From NCBI GenBank assembly GCA_021811635.1, contig JAJZNS010000025.1, positions 1 to 38,711 on the forward strand: 38,711 nt of DNA. Reading direction: 5' to 3'. The stretch's first letter is position 1. Every line of letters begins with the position of its first letter. The notes under the pieces are model-generated. The model made no database searches and was not told where the DNA came from. It saw only the letters and a program-made list of their open reading frames with translations. A program made the position numbers and the translations under genes. The stretch comes from Thermoplasmata archaeon (GTDB lineage Archaea; Thermoplasmatota; Thermoplasmata; Thermoplasmatales; Thermoplasmataceae). Positions 14,831 to 23,055 of this stretch are shown here, piece by piece.

Positions 14831-15121
14831 CTATCTCTCCAATATGGTGAACTGTGCGTATGGGACGCCCTCTATCATTAGCACGTTTTCCCTGTCAATA
14901 AAGCCTTCCCGTTCGGCTATGGATACCACTTTTTCCCCCACGAGGTTTGCGATCGTGCACATCCTGAGCGAATTCACGAACAGCTTACTGTCAGATCTGA
15001 CGCCAAAATAGAAATTCCGGTCTACATGGAGGTGAATTTTACCCTCCCTGAGAGTCTTTCCGACAATGTCTTCGTCCGCTGCGGCCAGCAGTACCTCCCC
15101 TCGTACAGTAGTCAACTTCAT
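14831..15121 (-). CDS. DUF424 family protein
   Basis: This protein of about 96 residues matches the archaeal DUF424 family: a start MKLTTVRGEVLLAAADEDIVG, then KIHLHVDRNFYFGV, ANLVGEKVV and a C-terminal ENVLMIEGVPYAQFTI. Its biochemical role is unknown. The ATG at 15121 places the start where the family starts; a GTG at 15148 overlapping the MCM stop by four bases would add nine residues and is the alternative. It sits between MCM and UbiE in one minus-strand unit. Conserved adjacency to replication or translation genes in other genomes would need a search. Confidence 0.82.
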   Translation of the reverse strand: MKLTTVRGEVLLAAADEDIVGKTLREGKIHLHVDRNFYFGVRSDSKLFVNSLRMCTIANLVGEKVVSIAEREGFIDRENVLMIEGVPYAQFTILER

Positions 15122-15144
15122 GCAGATATTTCCCTGATCGTCGT

Positions 15145-17775
15145 TCACAGTACCGCCTTGAGTTCGCCTGGCCGTTTTCCTTCATAAACCTGGCCGTCAT
15201 TCATCAGGTCCTGTACGATCTTGTCAACCCTGGCTTTCGAGATGTTCTTCGATTCGCACAGCTTTTCCAGGTCTTCCCTGGTTATGAAGCCATCCTTTCT
15301 TGTTGAGTTCCTGATCGTGGTAATGATCAGTTCCAGATCGCTCCTCTGTCTTTGGGACATTCCGATGTTGATCATATCCACGTCTACCTTTCCCCCCACG
15401 GTGGTCACGTCCCTGAGGTAATAGTCAAGAATTCCCGTAGCAAGTATGGCATCGTTCTCTGTAACGACGGTTGAAAGCCTGGTTCTCGCTGAAGCCTCGG
15501 ACAGCCTGATCAGCGATTCAAGCTGCCTGGCGGTAATTTTCATAGTGTCGTTGTGTCTGTTCCTCGCGTCGACATAAAATTCCCTGATGTAATTCATCGC
15601 TTCCTCCGACATGCGTGGAAAGACCCTTGATTTCGCATAAGCCACATATTTTCTGATGAGATCCCGATCAATTTTCGGAAGGTACTCTATTTCATCGGGT
15701 ATGTCGACCTGCTTTGATGCGCCAGCCTCAATTCCCCTGTATATCTCACCCATCTTATGCACACGCAGCACATGGCTCGCCAGCCTTTCATCCTCTTCAA
15801 TTGCCGGCTTATCCTGAATCCTGAAAATTATGTCGAATCTCGAAAGCAGCGGCGGAGGGAATTTTATCTGTTCCAGAAGGGAAAGCTCCGGGTCATATCT
15901 GCCCAGAGACGGGTTGGCAGCGGCAAGGACAGAGCATCTGCTCTTCAATGTGGCTATAATTCCTGCCTTGGATATGGTAATGGAATTATGTGACATGATG
16001 CCGTTCGCAATGACGGTACGGCTCGACGGGACGGTAACGTCATATACAAAGCCGCTGAAATCCATATTGCTAATTGAATCTACCTGGTCCATTGAGAGCT
16101 TCAGGAGCATGCCTTTCTGATTGCTGCCAGCTTCATCGACTTCCTCAATCACGAAGAGTTCATCGCCGATCCTGACCCTGGATGCCTGCACTGTCTTCAA
16201 CCCGCTGTCATATATCCACATCGGGTGATCTTCAGTGACGGTCAACTGCAATCCTCCTCTGGTGCTGAACCTGATAAGTTTGCCTTCATTCCTGTGCCTG
16301 CTGACCTGCGTTATCCTGGCGGGGAAAATATTCTCAGAGTCGCTGGAAACCACGTAGACAGGATCCTTGAGCCTGAGGATTTCAGCCCTGCCGCGCCTGA
16401 CAATTTTTACCCTGTTCTCAGACATCAGTGAATCCACGAATTCAGCTATGGTTCTTCTGGAGCCGTCGGAAAAGGAGAGAACAGTTTCCCCGTGGAAACT
16501 CTGCTGTTCCATTGCTTCGTGCATGGCACCAGTATCAGTCGGATCCATCTTGTCCAGTTCATCAATTGCTGCCAGTCCGTTGTTTGCCATCACAAGGACT
16601 CCAGCTTCCAGCGTCCAGCGCCCCTCGCCGAAGTCGTCACGCACAGCCGCAGCAGTCAACCCAGCGGCGCTTGACCCTTTTCCAGCAGCATAAATCCCGC
16701 GCGGCGAGAGAAGGGTCATGTAGCGGAGCAACTGGGATTTTGCAGTACCGGGATCTCCTACAAGGAGGATGTGTATGTCTCCCCTGATTGTAGTACCGTC
16801 CTTCATTGTCTTTCTCAGGCCGCCAAAGAGCTGCAGGACCAGTGCTCTCTTTATCATTTCATGACCATAAATTGTCGGAGCTATAGACCCCTCGAGAAGG
16901 CTTGTGACATCCGGCTTCTGTGAAAGCTCCAGTATGTTTTTTTCATCCTCCTTCGTGATTTCTATGTCCGTGATCTCCCTGACGTCCTTGTCGTGATTTA
17001 TTGCGTAGATGTAGGTGTGGAATTCTGTCAGGGGTACAATGCCCTGCCTTTTCTGCTCCGCCACCAGTACACCGGTAATCAGCGCCCTGTCCCCTGGAAA
17101 CAGCTGCCCTGTAAGATCGTCTTCAATAATCACCTCAATGCGCTGCGGCTGTGATCCCCCCTCCATTGTTTCAGGGTTTTCCTGAATCTCTATTTTCTGG
17201 ACATCCACGAATTCTGATTCACTGGGCAGCAGGGTGAATTTCGCCTTCTTGCCTTCCGAAGGGCATTCGTCATTTGTGCAGACCTCCGGTTCCTCCAGCC
17301 TTCCCCTCAGCTGGGAGCGGTATATTATGGACTTGCAAAACGCGCATTCGAATGCCGCATTCTGCAGGCGGGGGGTCACCTCTGTATTTTTTCTCACTAT
17401 GCCGGTTACACTTATGAGGCGTCCGATGTTGTTGCTTCTGATGCTTCGGATCTCGATGAAAGTATCCTTCAGCGGCGTGTCCACCAGCCTTATATTGAAC
17501 CTTCGCGAATCCGAAGGGAGGATTCCCTTCTCAAGGTAGTCTTTCCTGATGATGTCCTCTCCTATCCTGAGCATGGCTTCCGGCATGGCAAGTATCATGT
17601 CGGCGAACCCCTCAATCTTCGATACGTCCTTGAAGGAAACATTCATGGACCTGGTATCCGGGTAAACCTGCCGTAATTGATTCAGAATATCTGTGTATCC
17701 ATAAAGTTCGAAGAGATCGTACCATGCCCTCTTCGCAAATTCCTCTATCTCCTCTGGGACTGTGGTTATCGCCAC
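15145..17775 (-). CDS. mcm: MCM replicative helicase with an in-frame intein
   Basis: This is an 876-residue precursor; after removal of the intein (residues 426-597) the helicase is 704 residues. It has the N-terminal zinc motif (C144, C147, C166, C171), Walker A GDPGTAKSQ (340-348), Walker B LAAIDELDKM with D405 and E406, sensor 1 VLAAANP, the arginine-finger region LLSRFDIIFRI and a C-terminal winged-helix segment. It unwinds DNA ahead of the replication fork as a hexamer. The GTG start lies 25 bases after a TATA-like box (17797-17806), so the mRNA is probably leaderless. It shares its control region with the divergent phosphoglycerate mutase gene. Confidence 0.97.
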   Translation of the reverse strand: MAITTVPEEIEEFAKRAWYDLFELYGYTDILNQLRQVYPDTRSMNVSFKDVSKIEGFADMILAMPEAMLRIGEDIIRKDYLEKGILPSDSRRFNIRLVDTPLKDTFIEIRSIRSNNIGRLISVTGIVRKNTEVTPRLQNAAFECAFCKSIIYRSQLRGRLEEPEVCTNDECPSEGKKAKFTLLPSESEFVDVQKIEIQENPETMEGGSQPQRIEVIIEDDLTGQLFPGDRALITGVLVAEQKRQGIVPLTEFHTYIYAINHDKDVREITDIEITKEDEKNILELSQKPDVTSLLEGSIAPTIYGHEMIKRALVLQLFGGLRKTMKDGTTIRGDIHILLVGDPGTAKSQLLRYMTLLSPRGIYAAGKGSSAAGLTAAAVRDDFGEGRWTLEAGVLVMANNGLAAIDELDKMDPTDTGAMHEAMEQQSFHGETVLSFSDGSRRTIAEFVDSLMSENRVKIVRRGRAEILRLKDPVYVVSSDSENIFPARITQVSRHRNEGKLIRFSTRGGLQLTVTEDHPMWIYDSGLKTVQASRVRIGDELFVIEEVDEAGSNQKGMLLKLSMDQVDSISNMDFSGFVYDVTVPSSRTVIANGIMSHNSITISKAGIIATLKSRCSVLAAANPSLGRYDPELSLLEQIKFPPPLLSRFDIIFRIQDKPAIEEDERLASHVLRVHKMGEIYRGIEAGASKQVDIPDEIEYLPKIDRDLIRKYVAYAKSRVFPRMSEEAMNYIREFYVDARNRHNDTMKITARQLESLIRLSEASARTRLSTVVTENDAILATGILDYYLRDVTTVGGKVDVDMINIGMSQRQRSDLELIITTIRNSTRKDGFITREDLEKLCESKNISKARVDKIVQDLMNDGQVYEGKRPGELKAVL
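15985..16500 (-). other. mini-intein within MCM (172 residues, no endonuclease domain)
   Basis: The insertion interrupts the conserved MCM run HEAMEQQ / SITISKAGI between Walker B and sensor 1. It begins with Ser (SFHGETVLSF, block A, Ser instead of the usual Cys), has block B as LTVTEDHPMW with the TxxH pair, block F as FVYDVTV and block G as ANGIMSHN, followed by Ser at +1. Penultimate His and terminal Asn are present, so splicing should be possible. At 172 residues it has no LAGLIDADG motifs, so it cannot home by itself. Confidence 0.93.
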
Positions 17776-17796
17776 GGTTAACGATAACCATCCAAT

Positions 17797-17877
17797 GTAT
17801 TATAATTCCCATGACATGAATTTCAGAATACCCTGTTCCCTTAGCGGACGCAGAAAGCGTAGAAAATTGTTTAATTA
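17797..17877. promoter_or_regulatory. divergent TATA boxes for mcm and phosphoglycerate mutase
   Basis: On the minus strand ATTATAATAC (17797-17806) lies 25 bases before the mcm GTG at 17775. On the plus strand TTTAATTA (17870-17877) lies about 25 bases before the phosphoglycerate mutase ATG at 17896. Both transcripts therefore look leaderless. The two boxes are about 65 bases apart and need not interfere with each other. Confidence 0.55.
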
Positions 17878-17895
17878 CAGGGAATATCACAGTGC

Positions 17896-19110
17896 ATGAA
17901 AAAAATTGCCCTATTGATTCTGGATGGGCTGGGTGACAGGCCATGCAAGGTTCTTCACGGGCTCACCCCTCTGCAGTTTGCGTACAAACCGAATATGGAC
18001 AGGATGATCTCCGAAGGACAGGGTGGGTTCATGTACCCGGTTTCTCCAGGACTCAACACCGGGTCCGATACTTCCCATCTCTCACTTCTCGGATATGATC
18101 CCAGGGACGTGTATACAGGAAGAGGGCCATTTGAGGCGATGGGACTTGGCCTGCTAATGAATCCGGGCGATATTGCCTTCAGGGCAAACTTTGCCACTGT
18201 GGACGAAAGCGGTATCGTTACAGACAGAAGGGCCGGACGCATCGCAGAGGGAACCGCAGCATTGGCACAGGCAATTTCCATGGAAATTGAGGGATATTCA
18301 TTCAGGGTGAGACCAGGGGTGGAGCACAGGGCAGCCCTTGTGGTGAGTGGTCCGGATCTTTCCGATAAAATCAGCGATTCAGACCCACATGAAACCGGAA
18401 AGAGGATACAGGAAATCCGAGCGCTCGATGGCTCCGGCAAAAAAACTGCAGACCTGGTCAATCGATACCTGAAGGAGGCTGGCAGAATACTCAAAGCACA
18501 CGAAGTTAACCTGAAGAGGAAAAAGGAAGGCCTGGTACCAGCCAATGCGCTGTTACTTCGCGGAGTGGGAAAGGCGCCATTGCTTAAACCGTTCCACGAG
18601 AAGTACGGTATGAAGGGGTCATGCATTGCGGGAATCCCACTTATCCGCGGCATTGGCCATCTGGCAGGGCTCAGCATCGTGTATGATGAAAGGATGACCG
18701 GCAGCTACGATTCAGACTATGGTCTCAAGGTTAAAAAGGCGATTTCCGTCCTGGAAAAGGAGGACTTCGTGATAATAAATTTCAAGGCTACAGATGTGGC
18801 AGGTCACGATGGAGATGCATTACGCAAGGTAGAGGTCATAGAAAAGGTCGACAGGGCAATCGCCCCTCTCCTGAGCCTTGCCGCGAGTACGGTGATTGCA
18901 ATAACGGGTGATCACAGCACACCATGTGAAATGAAGGAACATAGCGGAGACCCTCTCCCCCTGCTGGTATTTTCGGAAGGGATAAGAACTGATTACTGCA
19001 GTCATTTCGACGAGAAGCACCCGATCATGGGATCACTGAGGCTGACGAGCGGGGATCTGATGCAGTACCTCCTGGCGCTTTCCGGAAGGGCAGAAAAGTA
19101 TGGCGCATAG
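17896..19110 (+). CDS. apgM: 2,3-bisphosphoglycerate-independent phosphoglycerate mutase, archaeal type
   Basis: This 404-residue enzyme of the alkaline phosphatase superfamily interconverts 3- and 2-phosphoglycerate in glycolysis or gluconeogenesis. Metal-site motifs are LLILDGLGDRP at the N-terminus, GSDTSHLSLLGYDP with the catalytic serine, TDVAGHDGD and ITGDHSTP near the C-terminus. YTGRGPFEAMGLG and HRAALVVSG are typical of the archaeal aPGM branch. The ATG is placed by a TATA-like box 25 bases upstream. It stands as a single gene divergent from mcm. Confidence 0.95.
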   Translation: MKKIALLILDGLGDRPCKVLHGLTPLQFAYKPNMDRMISEGQGGFMYPVSPGLNTGSDTSHLSLLGYDPRDVYTGRGPFEAMGLGLLMNPGDIAFRANFATVDESGIVTDRRAGRIAEGTAALAQAISMEIEGYSFRVRPGVEHRAALVVSGPDLSDKISDSDPHETGKRIQEIRALDGSGKKTADLVNRYLKEAGRILKAHEVNLKRKKEGLVPANALLLRGVGKAPLLKPFHEKYGMKGSCIAGIPLIRGIGHLAGLSIVYDERMTGSYDSDYGLKVKKAISVLEKEDFVIINFKATDVAGHDGDALRKVEVIEKVDRAIAPLLSLAASTVIAITGDHSTPCEMKEHSGDPLPLLVFSEGIRTDYCSHFDEKHPIMGSLRLTSGDLMQYLLALSGRAEKYGA

Positions 19111-19183
19111 GCTAAAACAGGCTATCAGGAGAAAATTGCGAAACCTTATATATCATTGATGCTTTATATTGTCTGACACATGC

Positions 19184-19873
19184 ATGACAATGTTAACCTC
19201 GAGACCTAAATATGTTGAGCCAATAGATGACCGATCCTATACTCGGCTCCTGAGGAAAGAGGCATCTCCAGACTCCAACAGAATGGCTCAGGTCAAGTCA
19301 ATATATTACACAATAATCTTTGCGTTCTCACTCTGGTGGATACCTGTTGCAGGGCCTGCAATTGCAGGCTACTTGGGCGGCAGAAAGGCAGGGGGCATGT
19401 GGAAGGGCATTATGGCGAGTCTTATCGCTTCATCAATACTTATGTTCACTACATTTGCTTTGATGCCTTTCAAGTCCGGTCCACTTGCTTACGCATCATA
19501 CTATTTTGGATCCGGAATACTTGCTATTTCCCAATCCCAACTAGCCTCAGCTTCTAACGTTCTTACAAATATGTATACCGCCTTCGGACTGATCAGGACC
19601 TTCACACTGATAATGCCAAGTTCGCTCATAACTCTGGTCACGTTTGGATTTGTCGGCGGAACTTACAGCGAAATGCTGAATCATGAGGAAGTTCTGCACC
19701 AGTCATACAGGAGATCTCTCGACAGAGTGACATACTCTGATACAAGAAATACGCCAAGGTTAAAGATCACACAGAATACGCGGGCTTTGAGGCCACGGAC
19801 AATGGGAGTCCGGACCTATGATGGCGGCAACGAGGACTTCGAAGATGATGGGGCGTCGATGGATGAGATGTGA
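19184..19873 (+). CDS. uncharacterised membrane protein with acidic C-terminal tail
   Basis: The protein has about 229 residues from the ATG at 19184 (a TTG at 19169 would add five). About four hydrophobic segments are visible: YYTIIFAFSLWWIPVAGPAIAG, WKGIMASLIASSILMFTTFAL, a weaker YYFGSGILAISQ, and TLIMPSSLITLVTFGFVGG. A cytosolic-looking basic region follows, then an acidic end (EDFEDDGASMDEM). The glycine-rich GYLGGRKAGG loop between the first helices resembles small archaeal membrane proteins of the DUF5518 kind, but I cannot assign a family. TATA-like boxes at 19145-19152 and 19162-19169 precede it, pointing to its own promoter. Function is unknown. Confidence 0.7.
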   Translation: MTMLTSRPKYVEPIDDRSYTRLLRKEASPDSNRMAQVKSIYYTIIFAFSLWWIPVAGPAIAGYLGGRKAGGMWKGIMASLIASSILMFTTFALMPFKSGPLAYASYYFGSGILAISQSQLASASNVLTNMYTAFGLIRTFTLIMPSSLITLVTFGFVGGTYSEMLNHEEVLHQSYRRSLDRVTYSDTRNTPRLKITQNTRALRPRTMGVRTYDGGNEDFEDDGASMDEM

Positions 19874-19947
19874 GAATCCCTTCTGGAAAACCTTACTGGT
19901 TCTGCTGTTTCTGCTCTAGGTTCCAGTCTAATCGGGTAGATACCTGA

Positions 19948-19967
19948 CACCCCTGTTTTTTGGGGTG
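19948..19967. other. perfect 6-base stem hairpin in the intergenic gap
   Basis: CACCCC and GGGGTG flank an 8-base T-rich loop in the gap between the membrane protein gene and the convergent DUF1641 gene. The T-run is inside the loop instead of after the stem, so this is not a standard intrinsic terminator. It could still mark a 3' end or a small structured RNA. The remaining gap (19874-20048) shows nothing else recognisable. Confidence 0.3.
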
Positions 19968-20048
19968 AAAGCCTTGTTCGACAACCTGGAAGACGAATGA
20001 TTATGTCTGCAAAAAGGGCGACGAACCGGCCAGCTAAAAGTGAAAAAA

Positions 20049-20528
20049 TTATTCCCTTACCCGGCTGATGGCCCTTCCGATCGTTGAAAGCATGTTTATC
20101 ATCGCGGTGGCACCGGCAGCAAAATCAGGATCTTTTCCAAGAGCCAGCAAATGCAGCAGGGTAAGCTTCTGGGGATTCTTGGCACCATCTATCATTTTTT
20201 CAGATATGGTGTCGCTCTCAAAAGCAATTGCCTTTATGACATCGGAAGTTCCCTCATCAGATAGCGCGGAAAAAATGGCCGGAACAAGGTTCAGAGTCTT
20301 GTAAATCCCAACCTTCATATTATATGATCCAAGCATCTTGGCAAGATACTCAATGTTCGAAGGGCTTAATTTGCCAATAAGCTCTAACATGGTCTGAATG
20401 GTACCCGCTTCTATAAGATCCTTGAGTATGGTCGCGAGACCGGCTATCTGATCCTTTTCCTTCATCAGTAAAAGAAGGAGTTCCTCAATTGTATCCGGTG
20501 ATCCGTTATTGTCATCGTCCCCAGTCAT
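20049..20528 (-). CDS. DUF1641 family protein
   Basis: This protein of 159 residues has an acidic N-terminus (MTGDDDNNGSPDTIEELL) and several amphipathic helices. The GLATILKDLIEAGTIQTMLELI region and the TLLHLLALGKDPDFAAGA region resemble DUF1641, a family found beside flavin- or molybdenum-dependent oxidoreductases. The ATG at 20528 shares one base with the stop of the preceding flavoprotein gene (TAATG) and has GAGGGGGATGA upstream, so I prefer it to a start 14 codons earlier. There are no cysteines or membrane helices. It may serve as a partner or scaffold for the upstream SQR-like enzyme; this is inferred from coupling only. Confidence 0.75.
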   Translation of the reverse strand: MTGDDDNNGSPDTIEELLLLLMKEKDQIAGLATILKDLIEAGTIQTMLELIGKLSPSNIEYLAKMLGSYNMKVGIYKTLNLVPAIFSALSDEGTSDVIKAIAFESDTISEKMIDGAKNPQKLTLLHLLALGKDPDFAAGATAMINMLSTIGRAISRVRE

Positions 20529-21667
20529 TATATCATCCCCCTCGCTATTGCTGAAAAATACGCATCGCATTCCATCTTTTTCAGCAGGTAATCGAACCTC
20601 TTTGGTTTTGAGGCTACCGGTCGCTTTTCATAATTGAAGTAAACTGTCATCCCCATGCCCCTGCCAGTGTACAATGTGCATCCGACTTCGCCCTCGTAGG
20701 TGGAGCCGATCATCATCTTTCCCAGGCGGTGGGAGATCTCTTTTGCGACATACTCAGCCTGCATCCATGCAGCTGAAGCAGCCTTCGGTATGGGCAGGTC
20801 AGCTGCGTCCCCGATAACGAATATCTCGTCATGCCCCTCTGGATTAAGCCTGTCCTTATCCACAGTAACGAAATTATTGACATTTTTGAGGCCGGATTCG
20901 GCAATGAAATCCTGTCCCCTGTGGGGTGGAACAAGTATGAGAAGATCATAGTTTATGGAATCCCCCTTCTTTGAGTGCAACTCATGATTTTTCTGTATCA
21001 CAGAATCGACTTCAAACCCAGTGACGATCTCGATCTCATTGTCCCTGAGTATTTGCTCTATGGTTGGAGCAAGTTCATCGAGGAGAAACGCTTTTTCCAA
21101 GGGGTAAACGTACTTTATAGAGGTCTTGTCACGTATTCCCTTATCCCGGAGGAATTGATCCAGCAGCACTGCAAACTCGAAAGATGAAGGAGGACACGGT
21201 GAATTTACCTCGCAGGGCCCAATCACCACGTTTCCGCCATTGAATCTTTCCAGAATCCCGCGGAGTTCCATCGAATGTTCAAAATCGTAAAAATGCTTTG
21301 CCTCACCCAGGTAGCCAGGAACCATTTCGTAGGCGAGTTTTGCACCGGTTGCAATAACAAGGTAATCGTAGTTCAGGGTTCGCTTCCTTGTGATCACTGC
21401 CCGGTCATTGACACGTATTCCCGTCACTGTATCCCTGATGTGTTCAACGCGAGAATCCAGCAAAAAGTCAACAGGCTTGTATGACTCATAAGGTTTTTTG
21501 TATCCAAACGGCAGTAGGAATCCGTCTCCCTTATAGTAGTGCCTGCTGGATGAGCCCACCAGTGTGACGAAAGCATCATCAGCGGGAAGCAATCTCCTTA
21601 TTTTATTCGCGAAATTCAACCCCGCGGTGCCATCCCCAATGACAAGAATCCTCGGTATCTTCGGCAT
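20528..21667 (-). CDS. sulfide:quinone oxidoreductase-like flavoprotein
   Basis: The protein has about 379 residues with an N-terminal FAD dinucleotide site (RILVIGDGTAGLNFANKI), LVIATGAKL, and the FAD-binding FVIGDAADLPIPKAA. Two cysteines match the redox pair of SQR: the one in SPCPPSSFEFAVLLDQF and the one in EVGCTLYTGRG. The position of the first SQR cysteine, used for flavin attachment in some enzymes, appears to be tyrosine (HFYDFEHS). In the family such enzymes oxidise sulfide and pass electrons to membrane quinones. I chose the ATG at 21667 because GGAGG lies 9 bases upstream. A TATA-like box near 21737-21749 implies a leader of about 50 bases. NADH dehydrogenase-like activity is the alternative. 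Confidence 0.8.
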   Translation of the reverse strand: MPKIPRILVIGDGTAGLNFANKIRRLLPADDAFVTLVGSSSRHYYKGDGFLLPFGYKKPYESYKPVDFLLDSRVEHIRDTVTGIRVNDRAVITRKRTLNYDYLVIATGAKLAYEMVPGYLGEAKHFYDFEHSMELRGILERFNGGNVVIGPCEVNSPCPPSSFEFAVLLDQFLRDKGIRDKTSIKYVYPLEKAFLLDELAPTIEQILRDNEIEIVTGFEVDSVIQKNHELHSKKGDSINYDLLILVPPHRGQDFIAESGLKNVNNFVTVDKDRLNPEGHDEIFVIGDAADLPIPKAASAAWMQAEYVAKEISHRLGKMMIGSTYEGEVGCTLYTGRGMGMTVYFNYEKRPVASKPKRFDYLLKKMECDAYFSAIARGMI

Positions 21668-21942
21668 TTTATCTGCCTCCTGATAGCAGGTCACATCGTG
21701 CAAAAAGCGTAAACATGTGAATTCTCTGGATGATTGTTAGAGTGGTTATAATATTTTCTTGGAATGCATTAAGTGCCGTGCAATATGACTCAACTCATTT
21801 CGTTTTGCATGAATCATGGCATGGTTACTCAGAACCCAGACCAGGATGCCGATCGCAGAGGTTATCGCGGAACACCCGGGCAAGACGTAAGCTTATAACT
21901 GAATTAAGTATCATTCTCCAATATTCAGCATCGTGAAAACAT

Positions 21943-23055
21943 ATGGACACAATCAAAATGCTTTCAGTCAACGAAGCGTTTTTCCCGCACGAGGGCGGCG
22001 CTGAGCGGAGATCTTATGAGCTTTTCAGGAGGCTGGGAAAAAAAGGCTTTGATATAGAGGTACTGACCAACCCATTCGGCACCCTTGAACAGACGGAGGG
22101 GCTGAATATCCGCAATATCACCACGCTGAGGGAACAGGATTACTTCAGACAGAGCTCAAGGAAGATCAGGGGAGTACTGAATTTCTCATCCAGTGTCAGG
22201 AAAGCACTCGCAGGAAGGAGGGACTACGATATCCTCAATTTCGATGAATTTCCACTGTATCATGCCGTGAAATCCCAGGAGGAGATAAGGAGATCGCCAG
22301 TGAGCTTCTTTCACTGGCATGAGGTGCTCAAGGATTTCTACAGCAGGAAGGGACTCATCTGGAAGCTGGCAATAAACTGGGAAAGAAAGGTTGCAAACCT
22401 GTTCACCAATCATATCGCCGTATCTCGAACAGTGCGTGATCTCCTGAAGGCAACTTACCCAATCAGTGACGTTTCGGTGATCGCAAACGGGGTGGATCGA
22501 AAGGCTTTCCAGTCGAATGGAAAGAAGGATTGGGGGAAGATAATCTATGTCGGCAGGCTCGAGCCCCACAAGAGGCTCGACAGCCTCATCAGGGCTATGG
22601 ATGGCATGAACGGACTGGAATTACATGTTATTGGGAACGGAAGCCAGTCCAACTTTCTAAAATCCATCATTGACGGGAAGAAGAACATCAGCCTGCACGG
22701 TCATATGGATCAGGATGAATTGATGGACTATTTCAGGAAAGCGTGGCTGTTCGTTCTCCCAAGCTATCGGGAGGGATTCTCCATAGCATCGATCGAGGCC
22801 ATGGCCGCATCAATACCCGTGGTCACTGTCAGGAGTGAATATAACTATGCCGCCAACGAAGTTATCAAGAACGGCTACAACGGACTCATTTCTACGGATT
22901 TTGTCGATCTGATGTCCCGAATACGGTACCTCTACAACAACGAGGAGGAGTGGAATATGTTGAGCAGGAACGCCCTGGAGTTCACTGCAGATTACGACTG
23001 GGACACCATAGCTGACGAGATGGCTAAATTGTATTCCAGCAAAGTGTCGCAATGA
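21943..23055 (+). CDS. GT4-family glycosyltransferase (GT-B fold)
   Basis: This 370-residue protein starts with the acceptor-domain pattern SVNEAFFPHEGGAERRSYEL and continues into a nucleotide-sugar domain with GKIIYVGRLEPHKRLDSLIRAM (residues about 198-220), LHVIGNGSQ and LPSYREGFSIASIEAMAASIPVV, the E-x7-E region of GT4. It lacks membrane helices, so it should work at the cytosolic membrane face. Its 3' end overlaps by four bases with a large membrane protein gene, suggesting a joint role in glycolipid or cell-surface glycan assembly. Donor and acceptor cannot be read from the sequence. Confidence 0.9.
   Translation: MDTIKMLSVNEAFFPHEGGAERRSYELFRRLGKKGFDIEVLTNPFGTLEQTEGLNIRNITTLREQDYFRQSSRKIRGVLNFSSSVRKALAGRRDYDILNFDEFPLYHAVKSQEEIRRSPVSFFHWHEVLKDFYSRKGLIWKLAINWERKVANLFTNHIAVSRTVRDLLKATYPISDVSVIANGVDRKAFQSNGKKDWGKIIYVGRLEPHKRLDSLIRAMDGMNGLELHVIGNGSQSNFLKSIIDGKKNISLHGHMDQDELMDYFRKAWLFVLPSYREGFSIASIEAMAASIPVVTVRSEYNYAANEVIKNGYNGLISTDFVDLMSRIRYLYNNEEEWNMLSRNALEFTADYDWDTIADEMAKLYSSKVSQ

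Noticed and set aside
17955..18677. A 240-codon minus-strand open frame
   Set aside because: It is antisense to phosphoglycerate mutase, which has all its metal-site motifs; the shadow is rich in Ser, Pro and Arg without domain features.
19948..19967. Hairpin as an intrinsic terminator of the membrane protein gene
   Set aside because: The T-run lies in the loop instead of after the stem, and archaeal termination usually relies on T-runs. It is kept only as a structural note.
21730..21936. A 68-codon plus-strand open frame before the GT4 gene
   Set aside because: The translation shows no domain pattern and there is no ribosome-binding or promoter signal at the right spacing. The region is better read as a promoter-bearing gap.
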